Part shown: piece by piece, positions 20,474 through 30,000 of the stretch
Numbering within the stretch: position 1 is the first letter of the stretch
Layout of the letters: every line of letters starts with the position of its first letter
Origin: Cyanobacteriota bacterium
GTDB lineage: Bacteria > Cyanobacteriota > Cyanobacteriia > CACIAM-69d
Length of the DNA stretch: 64,000 nucleotides
Reading direction: 5' to 3'
Assembly: GCA_022402445.1 (NCBI GenBank)
Contig: JAKRSF010000013.1
Coordinates: 62,001-126,000, forward strand
Notes under the pieces: generated by a model
The model's database searches: none
Seen by the model: the letters and a program-made list of their open reading frames with translations, nothing else
Told to the model about the DNA's origin: nothing
Program-made: the position numbers and the translations under genes

Positions 20474-21319
20474 CTAGCCCTTCACGGCCCCCGCCGTCAG
20501 CCCTTGCACAATTTTGCGCTGGAAAAATAGCACCAACATCACCAGGGGAATGGTGCCCACCACCGTCGCCGCCGCCAGGGGACCGTAGGGAGTTTCAAAC
20601 TGACTTGCGCCGCTCAGTTGGGCCGTGGCGACGGGAATCGTTTTCAAGGATTCTTCGGTCATGAAGGTGAAGGCAAAGAGAAATTCATTCCAGGAAAAAA
20701 TGAAGGTCAAAATGCCGGTGGTCACCAGGGCAGGCAGGGTCAGGGGCAGCAGAATGTTGAGGAGCATTTGGCCGGTGCTGTAGCCATCCATCTGGGCGGC
20801 GTCTTCTAAATCCCGAGGGAGCTGCTGAAAAAAGCTCCGCATCACCAGAATGGTTAGGGGTAGGTTGATGGCGGTGTAGGGCACAATTAGGGCTAGATAA
20901 TTGTTGCCGAGGCCAAAGGCGCGGGCCAGTTCTAGCAATCCTAAAAATAGGAGAATGTAGGGAAACAGGGTGACAATTAGGATCAAGCCTAAAATCAGGG
21001 AGCGGCCGGGGATGGGCTGCCGCGCGAGGCTGTAGGCGGCGGGGGTGCCGATCGCTAAACACAGCACCGTGGACGCGATCGCAACGAAACCGCTGTTGAA
21101 AAGGTAATTAAAGAACGGTCGCCGCACGAACAGTTCCGCATAGTGGCTGAGGGTTTGGCGACTGGGCCAATAGATATTGGGGATTGTTTCAATGTCGGCG
21201 TTGACTTTGATGGAGGTGATCAGTTGCCAGAGGACGGGGGCGAGGCAAAAGATCATCAACAGGACAATGGCGAGGGTAAAGGCGATCGCGGGGCTCCGCC
21301 GTGGGGGGGATGACGTCAT
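20474..21319 (-). CDS. ABC sugar-type permease, MalG-like
   Basis: 281 residues with about six membrane segments. The coupling EAA loop is seen as EDAAQMDGYSTGQMLLNILLP, the site that contacts the ATPase. The start gives a short Arg-rich cytosolic tail, then a first membrane helix. It pairs with the MalF-like permease encoded 74 bp upstream. Confidence 0.92.
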   Translation of the reverse strand: MTSSPPRRSPAIAFTLAIVLLMIFCLAPVLWQLITSIKVNADIETIPNIYWPSRQTLSHYAELFVRRPFFNYLFNSGFVAIASTVLCLAIGTPAAYSLARQPIPGRSLILGLILIVTLFPYILLFLGLLELARAFGLGNNYLALIVPYTAINLPLTILVMRSFFQQLPRDLEDAAQMDGYSTGQMLLNILLPLTLPALVTTGILTFIFSWNEFLFAFTFMTEESLKTIPVATAQLSGASQFETPYGPLAAATVVGTIPLVMLVLFFQRKIVQGLTAGAVKG

Positions 21320-21392
21320 GGAATTGGAGTGTTTTGGGCTTGGTTTTTAGGATTGTTTGAAGAGGGCAAGCAGGGGTGAATTTGGGGTGTCC

Positions 21393-22298
21393 TTAAAGCT
21401 GTCGAAGTCCCCGCCGCCCCAGCAGGGCGATCGCGATCGCCACCGTCGCCACCAATAGCAAAAAGGTCACCACCGTCAGGGCCGCGCCGTAGCCAAAGTC
21501 GAGGTAGCGCATCACCGTGGCGTAGATGTAGAGGGACACGGTTTCCGTCGAGCCCGCCGGACCGCCGCCGGTCATCACCTGCACCAGATCAAAGACGCCG
21601 AAGGATTGGGCAAATCGAAACAGCACCGCGATCGCCAGTTGGGGCATCAGGAGCGGCAGGGTGATGGCCCAAAAACTTTGCCAGGGGGTGGCCCCGTCGA
21701 TCGCGTGGGCCTCGTAGAGATCGTCGGGGATGCTTTGCAGGCCCGCCAGCAGGAGGACGCTCACAAAGGGGGTCGTTTTCCAGACATCCGCCACGATTAG
21801 GGACACCATCGCCAGCGCCGGATCCCCGAGCCAGTTGATGGGGCCGCTGATCAGATGCAGCCGCTGCAACAGGTCATTCACGACGCCGTACTGGTCATTA
21901 AAAATCCAGGCCCAGCCCACGGCCATCACCGCCGTCGGTAAGGCCCAGGGCAAAATGGCGATGGTCCGCACCAGGCCGCGCCCCCAAAATTTCCGGTGGA
22001 GCAGCAGGGCGATCGCCAGCCCCAGGACCAGTTCAATGGTCACCGCCGCGATCGTGAATACCGCCGTGTTGCCCAGGGTGTGCCAAAAACGCCCATCCCC
22101 CACCATGCGCCCGTAGTTGCCCAGGCCGCTGAACTGGGGCTCCAGTTGGGTGCCGAGGTTTTGGGTCATCAGGCTCAGGCCCAGCGATCGCGCGATCGGA
22201 TAGCCATAGATCAGCAGCAGCAGGGCGATCGCCGGGGCCAAAAATAGGAACACTGTCGGCCAGGTCCGCGATCGCGAGGGGGAGGGGGGCATGTCCAT
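21393..22298 (-). CDS. ABC sugar-type permease, MalF-like
   Basis: 301 residues with about six membrane segments. The EAA loop appears as EAHAIDGATPWQSFWAITLP. It lacks the large second periplasmic loop of E. coli MalF, like most binding-protein-dependent carbohydrate permeases. It forms the channel with the MalG-like partner. Confidence 0.92.
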   Translation of the reverse strand: MDMPPSPSRSRTWPTVFLFLAPAIALLLLIYGYPIARSLGLSLMTQNLGTQLEPQFSGLGNYGRMVGDGRFWHTLGNTAVFTIAAVTIELVLGLAIALLLHRKFWGRGLVRTIAILPWALPTAVMAVGWAWIFNDQYGVVNDLLQRLHLISGPINWLGDPALAMVSLIVADVWKTTPFVSVLLLAGLQSIPDDLYEAHAIDGATPWQSFWAITLPLLMPQLAIAVLFRFAQSFGVFDLVQVMTGGGPAGSTETVSLYIYATVMRYLDFGYGAALTVVTFLLLVATVAIAIALLGRRGLRQL

Positions 22299-22358
22299 AG
22301 GCTCAGATCAATTTCGATATCAACTCTTGAATTACCGGTCATTTTTCAGCACCAGCCC

Positions 22359-23708
22359 CTAGGCCGTCCCCAGGAGCGATCGCGTCTCCCGCGCCGCCGC
22401 CGCCATGGCATCCGTGGGGGTCATGGAGCCGGAAAAGGCCGCCGTGAGATAGCGCTGCAAAATGTCCGACGCTTGGGCATATTGGGGCACTGGGGGCCGC
22501 AACACCGCGTAATTGTCTAAAATCTCGACCCAGGTGCGGTATTGGGGATAGGCGGCTTGAATATCCGGGTCATCCGCCAGTGATCGCAGGCTAGACACAT
22601 AGCTGTTTTCCAGGACGAATTGCTTTTGCACATCCGCGCGCCCAAAGAATTCCAAGGCTCGCCAAGCAGCCTCCGGGTGCCGGGTGGCGCGGTTGATCCC
22701 CAGGCCCCAGCCCCCCTGGCACGCGCCGGACCGTTCCCCCGGTGCATGGACCATCGGCGCGATCGCCACCTGGCCGCGAATGGGGGAGTCGGGGCGGTTC
22801 ACCTCATTCCAGACATAGGGCCAATTTCTCAGGAAGACACTATTACCGGTGCGAAAGAGGCGCAGGGTTTCCGGTTCCGTGTAGGTGGTGGTGCCGGGGG
22901 GCGAGATGCCGCTGGCGATGGTCCGCTGCAAAAATTCCACCGCCGCGATCGCCGCCGGTTCATCGAGGCCAACCGCTTGGGTTTCCGGATCGACCCAAAA
23001 ACCGCCAAATCCCGCCAAAACCTCCGCAAACATGGCGGACAAACCCTCATATTGCTTGCCCTGCCAGAGGTAACCCCAGTCCACCCCCTGCGATCGCTGC
23101 AACTGCTCCGACGCGGCGATCAGCTCCATAAACGTTTCCGGGGGCTCCAGACCCGCCGCCTCCAGCAGATCCTTGCGGTAATACAGCATCCCCATGTCCG
23201 TGCGGAAGGGCAGGCGATAGAGCCCATCCCGGTAGCGGCCCCCCGCCACATCACCGGGGAGATATTCAGCTAACTGGGCCGGTGTCAGGCGATCGCGCAG
23301 GTCCATCAGCCAGCCCGCCGCCGCGAATTTCGGCACCCAGGCCACATCTAAATAAATGAGGTCATAGGGGGAATCCCCGAGGATGAACGCCGCCGTGTGG
23401 AGGTCTTCGATCGCATTGGTGGCGCTGGGGCCTTCGATGATCTTGAGGCGCAGGTCCGGGTTTTCCGCCTCGAACCGATCCGCGATCGTCCGCCACTGCT
23501 GGGCTTCGGGCACGTGCAGGAGCATCGTCAATTCCACGGGGGCGTCCGACGGTTGCGCCGTTGCCCCCAGATGCCACAGGCCCGTCACGGCGATCGCTGC
23601 GGCCATCCCCACCAGGGCACCGGCCAGGGCGAAAAGGGGACGCGATCGCGATCGACCCGGCCCCCGATTGAACAGGCGGCTGATCCAACGGTTGATCAAA
23701 TCATGCAT
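22359..23708 (-). CDS. Extracellular solute-binding protein of sugar/osmolyte ABC importer (family 1)
   Basis: 449 residues from the ATG at 23708. A longer in-frame start at 23867 is unlikely because it would precede the membrane anchor by 50 extra residues. An Arg-rich cytosolic tip and one membrane segment (LFALAGALVGMAAAIAVTGLWHL) anchor the protein; I see no lipobox Cys. The mature region shows the family 1 pattern: VELTMLLH, WRTIADRFEAENPDLRLKIIEGPS, PYDLIYLDVAWVPKFAAAGWLMDL and WPYVWNEVN. The substrate could be a disaccharide, glucosylglycerol or a similar osmolyte, as in cyanobacterial Ggt- and Tre-type importers. The sequence alone does not decide. Confidence 0.88.
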   Translation of the reverse strand: MHDLINRWISRLFNRGPGRSRSRPLFALAGALVGMAAAIAVTGLWHLGATAQPSDAPVELTMLLHVPEAQQWRTIADRFEAENPDLRLKIIEGPSATNAIEDLHTAAFILGDSPYDLIYLDVAWVPKFAAAGWLMDLRDRLTPAQLAEYLPGDVAGGRYRDGLYRLPFRTDMGMLYYRKDLLEAAGLEPPETFMELIAASEQLQRSQGVDWGYLWQGKQYEGLSAMFAEVLAGFGGFWVDPETQAVGLDEPAAIAAVEFLQRTIASGISPPGTTTYTEPETLRLFRTGNSVFLRNWPYVWNEVNRPDSPIRGQVAIAPMVHAPGERSGACQGGWGLGINRATRHPEAAWRALEFFGRADVQKQFVLENSYVSSLRSLADDPDIQAAYPQYRTWVEILDNYAVLRPPVPQYAQASDILQRYLTAAFSGSMTPTDAMAAAARETRSLLGTA

Positions 23709-24188
23709 GGATTCAGAACAAACTTTGAAACGGCAGGGCGCGCCCCAGCGATCGGGCTGCGTCTTTGGGCTGGCCCCTGCGACACGCCATGGGGGCCGCG
23801 ATCGCGCGGTCCTCCGATCCCATTCTGCCACAGGGTCATGGTTAGCCTTGCCTATCCACCCCCGCAAAGGTGGCCAAAAAACTTGCTTTACGCCTATTCA
23901 ATACTTAATTTTTTAAGTGTTTCTCAATTTTCACAAGAGCAAGGTTGATTTTGATCGCAGCCTAGGATTTGGCCCCTTCCCAAGGGGGAGATTGGGCGGG
24001 GATTGCAGCGATCGCACCGACGGCCAACCCAGGGCGATCGCGGTTCACCAAGGGCCAATTGAGGGGGTGAATCGGGGGCGATCACCCTTCCAAGGATTTC
24101 CCTGAAATCCTGATGAATCAACGGTCCTAGCCCTTGATTTTTCGCAAATCCTCGCTAGGTTGAAGGTAGAGAGTTGGCAAAAACAGCG
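23709..24188. other. Divergent intergenic region upstream of the ABC operon
   Basis: A 480-bp divergent spacer. It includes an A/T-rich segment with the palindrome ACTTAATTTTTTAAGT (23903-23918), a possible operator or hairpin about 195 bp upstream of the binding-protein start. No supported gene lies here. Confidence 0.5.
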
Positions 24189-24599
24189 ATGACGCAACAA
24201 CGGATCAGTCACCGGGCGATCGCGGCAACCTTTCGGGCCGAGCGGGTGCGGGCGCGGCTGGATTTAGTGAATTTGCTGTGTCGGAAAGGGGCCGACCGGG
24301 AGGGCATTTCCGCCGTCACGAATGTGCAATACGAAGCCCTCTACGGGGTGGATGCCACGGCCCTCTACGGGGAATATGGCGGCAAGAAGGGCGATCGCGA
24401 CACCCTACCGCCCCAGGTGCAGGAGGACATTTGGGTGGCGGAGGTGGTCAATGCGCGGCTGCTGCGGGGGTATGTGCTGCGCTGTCGGCTGGGCGATCGC
24501 GCGGCGGCCAATGGGGAACTGTGTCAGATTTTGGAGCAGTCCACCCGCCTGGTGCGCCAGTTGCTCTATCCCCCGCGATCGCGCCGCACGGTTTCCTAG
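24189..24599 (+). CDS. Unknown small protein
   Basis: 136 residues from the ATG at 24189; a TTG at 24174 with AAGG upstream would add five residues (MAKTA) and is an alternative. I do not recognise the family. Features: an Arg-rich N-terminus (AATFRAERVRARLDLVNLLCRKG), a central segment ITN-like AVTNVQYEALYGVDATALYGEYGGKKGDRD, and a helical end. It is soluble, with no signal peptide or membrane helix. HIP1 content and codon use match the neighbours. It converges on the LapA-like gene. Confidence 0.6.
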   Translation: MTQQRISHRAIAATFRAERVRARLDLVNLLCRKGADREGISAVTNVQYEALYGVDATALYGEYGGKKGDRDTLPPQVQEDIWVAEVVNARLLRGYVLRCRLGDRAAANGELCQILEQSTRLVRQLLYPPRSRRTVS

Positions 24600-24632
24600 G
24601 GGGTTTTCCGGGAACTTACGGCAACGGCACCC

Positions 24633-25799
24633 CTACCAGCTTTCCTCGGGGCGATCGCCAGTGGGTTGATCCCAATCATCCCAATCGTCCCAGTCTTCGC
24701 CATTGGCCGTTCGGTCCGCTGGCCTGCGGTTGGGGCGATCGCCTGCGGGGTCGGCGGGGGGCCGCAATACGCGATAGTCCGCATCCATGACCGAGCGCGA
24801 TCGCGTCTCCGGGGGCGGCAAATCCAGGGCGGGCGGGCGTTTCGGCTCCGGCAGGCGCACCGGTTCGAGGGGTTCGGGGTTTGGCCCTTCATCGAGCAGC
24901 GGCGGCGCGTCCGGGGGCTCCGGCGCGATCGCCTCCGGCGGTTGGGGTTGGGGGGGATTGCTATCCCTAGGCGGCGGCGGGATCAGGGTGCGGGGCGGCG
25001 CTTCATCCCCTGCGGTGTCGTCCGGCCCATCCCCCTCGCGGTAGCTGTAGGAATAGACGCTGCCCTGGCGATCTTGGCGAATGGGGCGCTGCGATCGCTC
25101 CACCGGCGGTGCAGGGGGCGGCGTGGGGCGTGGGGCGGGGCGCGGCGATCGCGGTTGGGGCGTTTCGGGTAGCGCTTCCTCGTCCCAGTCCAAATCATCC
25201 GGGTCGCGATCGCGGGGGGCCGACCGATCCGCTGACCAACCCTTCGCGGGGCGATCGGGCTCAGTCCAACCCGCCATTTCCTCCTCAAATGCTGCCGCTG
25301 TGGCCGCCGGATCCGGTCGCCGCCGTCGGGGCTGCCGTTTACGCGGCTCCCCCGCCCATTCCCGCGCGATCGCGTCGGCTTCGGCTTCCTCATAGGCCGT
25401 TTCATCCCAGGATTCCGGGTCCGCCGCCGGGACCGATCGCGCCGCCGAGGCTGATCGCCGGGATGATTTCCCTTCAGGGGGGTCCGCCGTTTCCCACACC
25501 TCCTCCGCGAGGGACTCCACCGATCGCTGGCGGGCCGAGCGCTGACGGACATAGGTGGGCTTTTCCTTGGCGGACCAGTCCAGCCGATCGCGCGATCGCC
25601 CCCCCACCCCCAGCAGCAGCCCCAGCAGCAGCGACGTCACCAGCCCCGCCGCGATCGCCATCGCCATCCACAGGCCCACCGGCAACGCCAAAGTGGACTG
25701 CCCCAGCACCACCAGGGCAACCGTCATTTGCCAATTCTGTCCCGCGATCGCCAGGGGCAACCCCACCGCGATCGCCACCACGATCCACCGGCCCGCCAT
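24633..25799 (-). CDS. LapA/DUF1049-like membrane protein with long disordered Pro/Asp-rich tail
   Basis: 388 residues. Two membrane segments at the N-terminus (about 5-20 and 25-65) flank a QNWQMTVALVVLGQSTLALPVGLWM sequence resembling DUF1049/LapA hairpins of cyanobacterial proteins. A 300-residue low-complexity tail follows, rich in Pro, Arg, Asp and Glu. It ends with DADYRVLRPP and a DWDDWDDWD acidic stretch. The conserved-looking end after a variable tail suggests a binding peptide. Function unknown. It is read leftward, opposite to the preceding small unknown gene and in line with ubiX to its right. Confidence 0.7.
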   Translation of the reverse strand: MAGRWIVVAIAVGLPLAIAGQNWQMTVALVVLGQSTLALPVGLWMAMAIAAGLVTSLLLGLLLGVGGRSRDRLDWSAKEKPTYVRQRSARQRSVESLAEEVWETADPPEGKSSRRSASAARSVPAADPESWDETAYEEAEADAIAREWAGEPRKRQPRRRRPDPAATAAAFEEEMAGWTEPDRPAKGWSADRSAPRDRDPDDLDWDEEALPETPQPRSPRPAPRPTPPPAPPVERSQRPIRQDRQGSVYSYSYREGDGPDDTAGDEAPPRTLIPPPPRDSNPPQPQPPEAIAPEPPDAPPLLDEGPNPEPLEPVRLPEPKRPPALDLPPPETRSRSVMDADYRVLRPPADPAGDRPNRRPADRTANGEDWDDWDDWDQPTGDRPEESW

Positions 25800-25874
25800 G
25801 GCACCTCTCCGACGCCGACTGTCCCCGCCGTGCTCAATCGCCGCAGGAATCAGGGCGAAAAAATGTCCCTAAGC

Positions 25875-26546
25875 TCACTCTAGCGCGTCGGGCGATCGCC
25901 CCATGCCCCCATCCCAGCGCCGCAGGGGCACCACCCCATCGAGGCCAAAGCGATCGAGCACCCGCGCCACCACAAAATCCACCAAATCCTCAATGGTCTG
26001 GGGGCGATGGTACCAGGCGGGAATCGCCGGGATCACCGCCACCCCCACTTCCGCCAACGTCGTCAAATTCCGCAAATGGATCGCACTCAGGGGCGTTTCC
26101 CGGGGCACCACCGCCAGCGATCGCCCCTCCTTGAGATGCACATCCGCCGTGCGCTCCAGCAGATCGCCGCTCAATCCCCCCGCCAACTTCGCCACGGTGC
26201 CCATACTGCACGGCATCACCACCATCCCTCGGGTTCTGAAGGAGCCGCTGGCGATCGTTGCGCCAATGTCATTCCAGCGGTGGCACACCAGCCGCCCCCC
26301 CGTGACGCCCCCAGAGCGATCGCGCCAAAACTGCGCCTGCTTATCCGGATCCGAGGGCAACTGCACCCCCTCCTCCGCCTGATAAACGCTGTAGGCCGCC
26401 CTAGAGGCCACCACTTCGACCCATTCATCGGCCCCGAGGAGATATTTCAGGGCGCGCTCGGCATAGATCAACCCCGACGCCCCCGTCACCCCCAGCACCA
26501 GAGGACGGCGATCGCCCGTCGCCGATTGAGGACTCACTTGCGCCAT
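25875..26546 (-). CDS. ubiX: Flavin prenyltransferase UbiX
   Basis: 223 residues. UbiX makes prenylated FMN, the cofactor of UbiD-type decarboxylases. Motifs: VLGVTGASGLIYAERALKYL (FMN-binding Gly loop), MVVMPCSMGTVAKLAGGLSGDLLERTADV (prenyl-phosphate/FMN region) and VPRETPLSAIHLRNL (the conserved Arg/Glu). It overlaps the upstream redoxin gene by 13 bp, so translation is likely coupled. Cyanobacteria use this for plastoquinone-related or other UbiD decarboxylations; a UbiD gene is not in this window. Confidence 0.94.
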   Translation of the reverse strand: MAQVSPQSATGDRRPLVLGVTGASGLIYAERALKYLLGADEWVEVVASRAAYSVYQAEEGVQLPSDPDKQAQFWRDRSGGVTGGRLVCHRWNDIGATIASGSFRTRGMVVMPCSMGTVAKLAGGLSGDLLERTADVHLKEGRSLAVVPRETPLSAIHLRNLTTLAEVGVAVIPAIPAWYHRPQTIEDLVDFVVARVLDRFGLDGVVPLRRWDGGMGRSPDALE

Positions 26547-27067
26547 TTCACCGCACAGCCCACCGCCGCCGTGAAGGGCACCGCCACCTCTTGCCCCGCC
26601 AGGATTTGCATCAGGGCATTGCGGAGATAGGTTTCCGTCGGCTCATCGCTGCTGCTGGTGGCATTGTCGATCGCGCCGATGTAGCGAATGCGGCTTTCCG
26701 CATCGATCGCAAACACCTGGGGCGTCACCTCCGCCCGGAACCCCTGGGCCACATCCTGGGTCGAATCCCACAGGTAGGGGAAATTCAGGCCGCGATCGCG
26801 GTAAAACCCCTTCATCGCCACAAAACTATCCCCCGGCGACACCAGTTCACTATTGGAATTGATGCCAATAATGGCCGCCCCCTTCGGCTCTAGCTCCCCG
26901 TGGAGAGCCTTGAGGCGTTTGAGATAGGCCCGGGAAACCGGACAATCATTGCCCAGGAAGACCACCGCAACAGCCCTATAGGTTTCGAGATATCGAGCGA
27001 GGTGATGAACTTCGCCATTCACGCCAGGAATCTCGAAGTCGGGCGCGTATTTGCCAATTCGTTCCAT
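26534..27067 (-). CDS. Peroxiredoxin/AhpC-TSA-like redoxin
   Basis: 177 residues with a thioredoxin-like fold. It begins MERIGKYAPDFEIPGVNGE, typical of the AhpC/TSA-redoxin superfamily. The active region FLGNDCPVSRAYLKRL keeps a single Cys in a CPVS setting, so it lacks a CxxC pair. The TPQVFAID segment carries the cis-Pro. It may be a peroxide- or thiol-handling protein. It overlaps ubiX by 13 bp and shares its operon. Confidence 0.82.
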   Translation of the reverse strand: MERIGKYAPDFEIPGVNGEVHHLARYLETYRAVAVVFLGNDCPVSRAYLKRLKALHGELEPKGAAIIGINSNSELVSPGDSFVAMKGFYRDRGLNFPYLWDSTQDVAQGFRAEVTPQVFAIDAESRIRYIGAIDNATSSSDEPTETYLRNALMQILAGQEVAVPFTAAVGCAVKWRK

Positions 27068-27171
27068 GGTGGCTGAGGGAGATCTGCAATCGTGAGGGAT
27101 TGACGGAAAGCCTGGAGGCCGTCATCAACTGACCTCAAACTCTGATACCACCGTTGCAAAACCGGCGGGGG

Positions 27172-27192
27172 CAAGGGGCTTAAATCCCCCTG
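27172..27192. repeat. Degenerate copy of the 20-bp palindrome family
   Basis: CAAGGGGCTTAAATCCCCCTG keeps the left arm and most of the right arm of the palindrome at 4959. It lies 45 bp beyond the stop of the ureohydrolase gene, in that gene's direction of transcription. Confidence 0.6.
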
Positions 27193-27237
27193 TCTCAGTC
27201 GCTGAAGCCCGATTGATGACACGCCCTAGGGCATGGC

Positions 27238-28161
27238 TTACCAGCCGCGAGCCGTTGCCTGGTAAGCGATGAGCTTATAGACCAGCTTGGCCGAAACAAA
27301 TTCTGAAACCACCGATTCGCCCAAGGGTGCCAGTTCCATTACATCACAGCCGATGACGTTTCGTTCGCTGAACAGCCGCCGCAGAAAGGCTAACATGCCA
27401 TACCAGTTCAGGCCGCCCGGTTCGGGGGTGCCGACGCCGGGGAGCAAGGAGGGGTCGATGCCGTCGAGATCGATGGTTAAAAAGACCTTTTCGGTGCCGA
27501 TCGCGGCGATCGCGTCATCGATCCAGTGGGGGTTGGTGGCGATGTCGCGGCCCCAGAAGATGTTGATTTGGGGCGTTTCGCGGATCAGGGCGGCCTCTTC
27601 GCTGCATACGCTGCGGATGCCGAGCTGCACGGTGGGCAGGCCCATATCTACCACCCGCCGCATGACGCAGGCGTGGTTGTGGATCGAGCCTTCGTATTCG
27701 TGGCGCAGGTCGCCGTGGGCGTCGATTTGGACCACCGTGAAGGGTTCGCCCCCTTCGTCTTTGTGGTGGGCGGCGACGAGGCCGGCGGTGATGCTGTGTT
27801 CGCCGCCGATGCCGATGGGGAATTTGCCGTCGGCGATCGCGCGGGCCGTGGCGGCTTCCACTTCGGCGAGCATGGCTTCGCAGGTCAGGTCGGGGTTGGT
27901 GCGGCTGTCGGCGATCGCGGCGTGGGTCCAGATGCCGACGGGCCAGAATTCGCGATCGAGTTCGTCGTCATAGAATTCCACCTGCTGGGAAGCGTCCAAG
28001 AGGGCATCGGGGCCGTTGGCGCAGCCCTGGCGGTAGGTGGTGGTGGCCTCGAAGGGGATGGGCAGCAGGACGACTTTGGCTTGGTCGTAGCTGGCGGCCA
28101 CGTCGTCGCCGAGGAATTGGACGGGGGACGCGATCGCGCGGGTGGGGGTCGAAGCGGTCAT
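27238..28161 (-). CDS. speB: Ureohydrolase, probable agmatinase
   Basis: 307 residues of the arginase/agmatinase family. Mn-binding motifs: IGGEHS, QIDAHGDLR, SIHNHACVMRR and TIDLDGIDPS, with GTPEPGGL downstream. It should hydrolyse agmatine to putrescine and urea in polyamine synthesis. In cyanobacteria some members of this family hydrolyse guanidine instead, so the substrate needs care; the length here fits ordinary agmatinases rather than the longer guanidine hydrolase. The ATG at 28161 is followed by a short unstructured lead. Confidence 0.88.
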   Translation of the reverse strand: MTASTPTRAIASPVQFLGDDVAASYDQAKVVLLPIPFEATTTYRQGCANGPDALLDASQQVEFYDDELDREFWPVGIWTHAAIADSRTNPDLTCEAMLAEVEAATARAIADGKFPIGIGGEHSITAGLVAAHHKDEGGEPFTVVQIDAHGDLRHEYEGSIHNHACVMRRVVDMGLPTVQLGIRSVCSEEAALIRETPQINIFWGRDIATNPHWIDDAIAAIGTEKVFLTIDLDGIDPSLLPGVGTPEPGGLNWYGMLAFLRRLFSERNVIGCDVMELAPLGESVVSEFVSAKLVYKLIAYQATARGW

Positions 28162-28323
28162 GGGCTCGCGGGGGTGAGGAGATTAGGGGGCGCTTGGTCG
28201 GATGCTTGGTCGGGCGCTTGGTCGGGCGCAGTGTTTGCCAAGCCTTGTAAATTTTAAGAATAAATTGGGGCCGCGTTGCCCTTTTTCCCCTTCCCCATCC
28301 ATTTCTATTCCGAGAGCTAGCCC

Positions 28324-29973
28324 ATGACCCTCGCGATCGACTTCGGGACGAGTAATACGGTGGTGGCCCGCTGGAACCCTGTGGAGCAGCGCCCGGAAAC
28401 GTTGGAGCTGAAGGGGTTGGCCCTGCGTCAGGGGGAGAGTCCGGCCCTGGTGCCCAGTTTGGTCTATGTGGAGGATGGGGCGATCGCCCAGGTGGTGGCG
28501 GGGCAGATGGTGCGCGATCGCGGCCTCGATGGCCTCACGAATGGGCGGCTGTTCAGTAATTTCAAGCGGGGCATTGGCACGGCGGTGCGGGGGTTTGTGC
28601 CGGAACTGGACGGGGTGGCCGTGGGCTGCGATCGCGTGGGGCAGTGGTTTTTGGGGGCGCTGGGGGGGGCGATCGCGTCGGACTGGCCGGAGCTGCTGAC
28701 GGCGGGCAACGATTCGCAACTGATCCTGACGGTGCCGGTGGATAGTTTTGAAGCCTACCGCCACTGGCTCACCCGGGCGATCGCCGAAACACCCCTGGGC
28801 CAGTGCGATCGCGTGCGGCTGATTGATGAACCGACGGCGGCGGCCCTGGGCTACGGCAAGGGCAACTGCGAAAAAGTCCTCGTGGTGGACTTCGGCGGCG
28901 GCACCCTCGATCTGGCCCTCGTGCAGCGGCCCCGGTCGGCGACGCGATCGGCCCAGGGAAACGCCAATGCCACTCAAAAACCCCTCGGCTTTCTGCTGCG
29001 GTGGGGCGGCCAAGCGGTCACCAGCGACGCCCAACCCCAAACCACGGCCCAGGTTTTAGCCAAGGCGGGCCTCAACCTCGGCGGGGCGGATCTGGACAAC
29101 TGGCTGATGGACCATTTCACCGAAACCCAGGGCACGGCCCCCGATCGCCTGGTGGCCCGGATGGTGGAGCGGCTGAAGGTGCGCCTCTCGACGGAAACGG
29201 AAGCCCAGGAGGTCTATTTCGACAGCGATGCCCTCGATACGGTGGAGTTGGCCCTCACGCGATCGCGGTTTGAGCAGATCCTGCGTGATCGCGGCTTTTT
29301 CGAGCAACTGGACGGGGCCATGGGCAGCGTCTTGCAGCAGGCCCGCCGCCAGGGCATCGCCCCCGACGACATCGAAGCGGTGCTATTGGTGGGCGGCACC
29401 AGCCAAATTCCCGCCGTCCGCGCTTGGCTAGAAACCTATTTCCCCGCCGACAAAATCGCGGGTGATCGCCCCTTTGAAGCGGTGGCCTGGGGGGCGCTGC
29501 AACTGTCCCAGGGTACCGACCTGAAGGATTTTCTGTATCACGGCTACGGCATCCGCTACTGGAACCACCGGGAAAAATGCCACGGCTGGCACCCGATCAT
29601 CGACAAGGGCCAACCCTACCCCATGGCGGAGCCGGTGGAACTGGTCCTGGGGGCGTCGGTCGAAAATCAACCGTCCCTTGAACTGGTGATCGGCGAACTG
29701 GGGGAAGCCCAAACCGCCATGGAAATTTTCTTCGAGGGCGATCGCCTAGTCACCCGCAGCAGCCAGAGCGGATCCAGCGCCGCCGTGCAGCCCCTCAACG
29801 ATCGCGACGGTGCCCGCAGCCTTGCCCCCCTCGATCCCCCCGGCAGTCCGGGCAGCGATCGCGTCCGCGTCCGGTTTCAGGTGGACCGCGATCGGCAACT
29901 GCGCGTCACCATCGACGACCTGCTCACCGATCGCACCCTCCTCGACGACCAAGCCCTCGTTCAACTGAGCTAG
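28324..29973 (+). CDS. Hsp70-superfamily ATPase (DnaK-like, atypical)
   Basis: 549 residues. The actin-like ATPase region starts MTLAIDFGTSNTVVARW (phosphate 1) and has VLVVDFGGGTLDLALV (phosphate 2), IDEPTAAALGYG and VLLVGGTSQIPAVRAWL (adenosine motif). The C-terminal substrate part is short and divergent compared with DnaK and lacks a typical lid. It is therefore one of the extra Hsp70-like proteins that cyanobacteria carry besides true DnaK. Its partners are unknown. It converges on argB. Confidence 0.88.
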   Translation: MTLAIDFGTSNTVVARWNPVEQRPETLELKGLALRQGESPALVPSLVYVEDGAIAQVVAGQMVRDRGLDGLTNGRLFSNFKRGIGTAVRGFVPELDGVAVGCDRVGQWFLGALGGAIASDWPELLTAGNDSQLILTVPVDSFEAYRHWLTRAIAETPLGQCDRVRLIDEPTAAALGYGKGNCEKVLVVDFGGGTLDLALVQRPRSATRSAQGNANATQKPLGFLLRWGGQAVTSDAQPQTTAQVLAKAGLNLGGADLDNWLMDHFTETQGTAPDRLVARMVERLKVRLSTETEAQEVYFDSDALDTVELALTRSRFEQILRDRGFFEQLDGAMGSVLQQARRQGIAPDDIEAVLLVGGTSQIPAVRAWLETYFPADKIAGDRPFEAVAWGALQLSQGTDLKDFLYHGYGIRYWNHREKCHGWHPIIDKGQPYPMAEPVELVLGASVENQPSLELVIGELGEAQTAMEIFFEGDRLVTRSSQSGSSAAVQPLNDRDGARSLAPLDPPGSPGSDRVRVRFQVDRDRQLRVTIDDLLTDRTLLDDQALVQLS

Positions 29974-30000
29974 CCACCCCACTGAAAACCGACCAACCCC

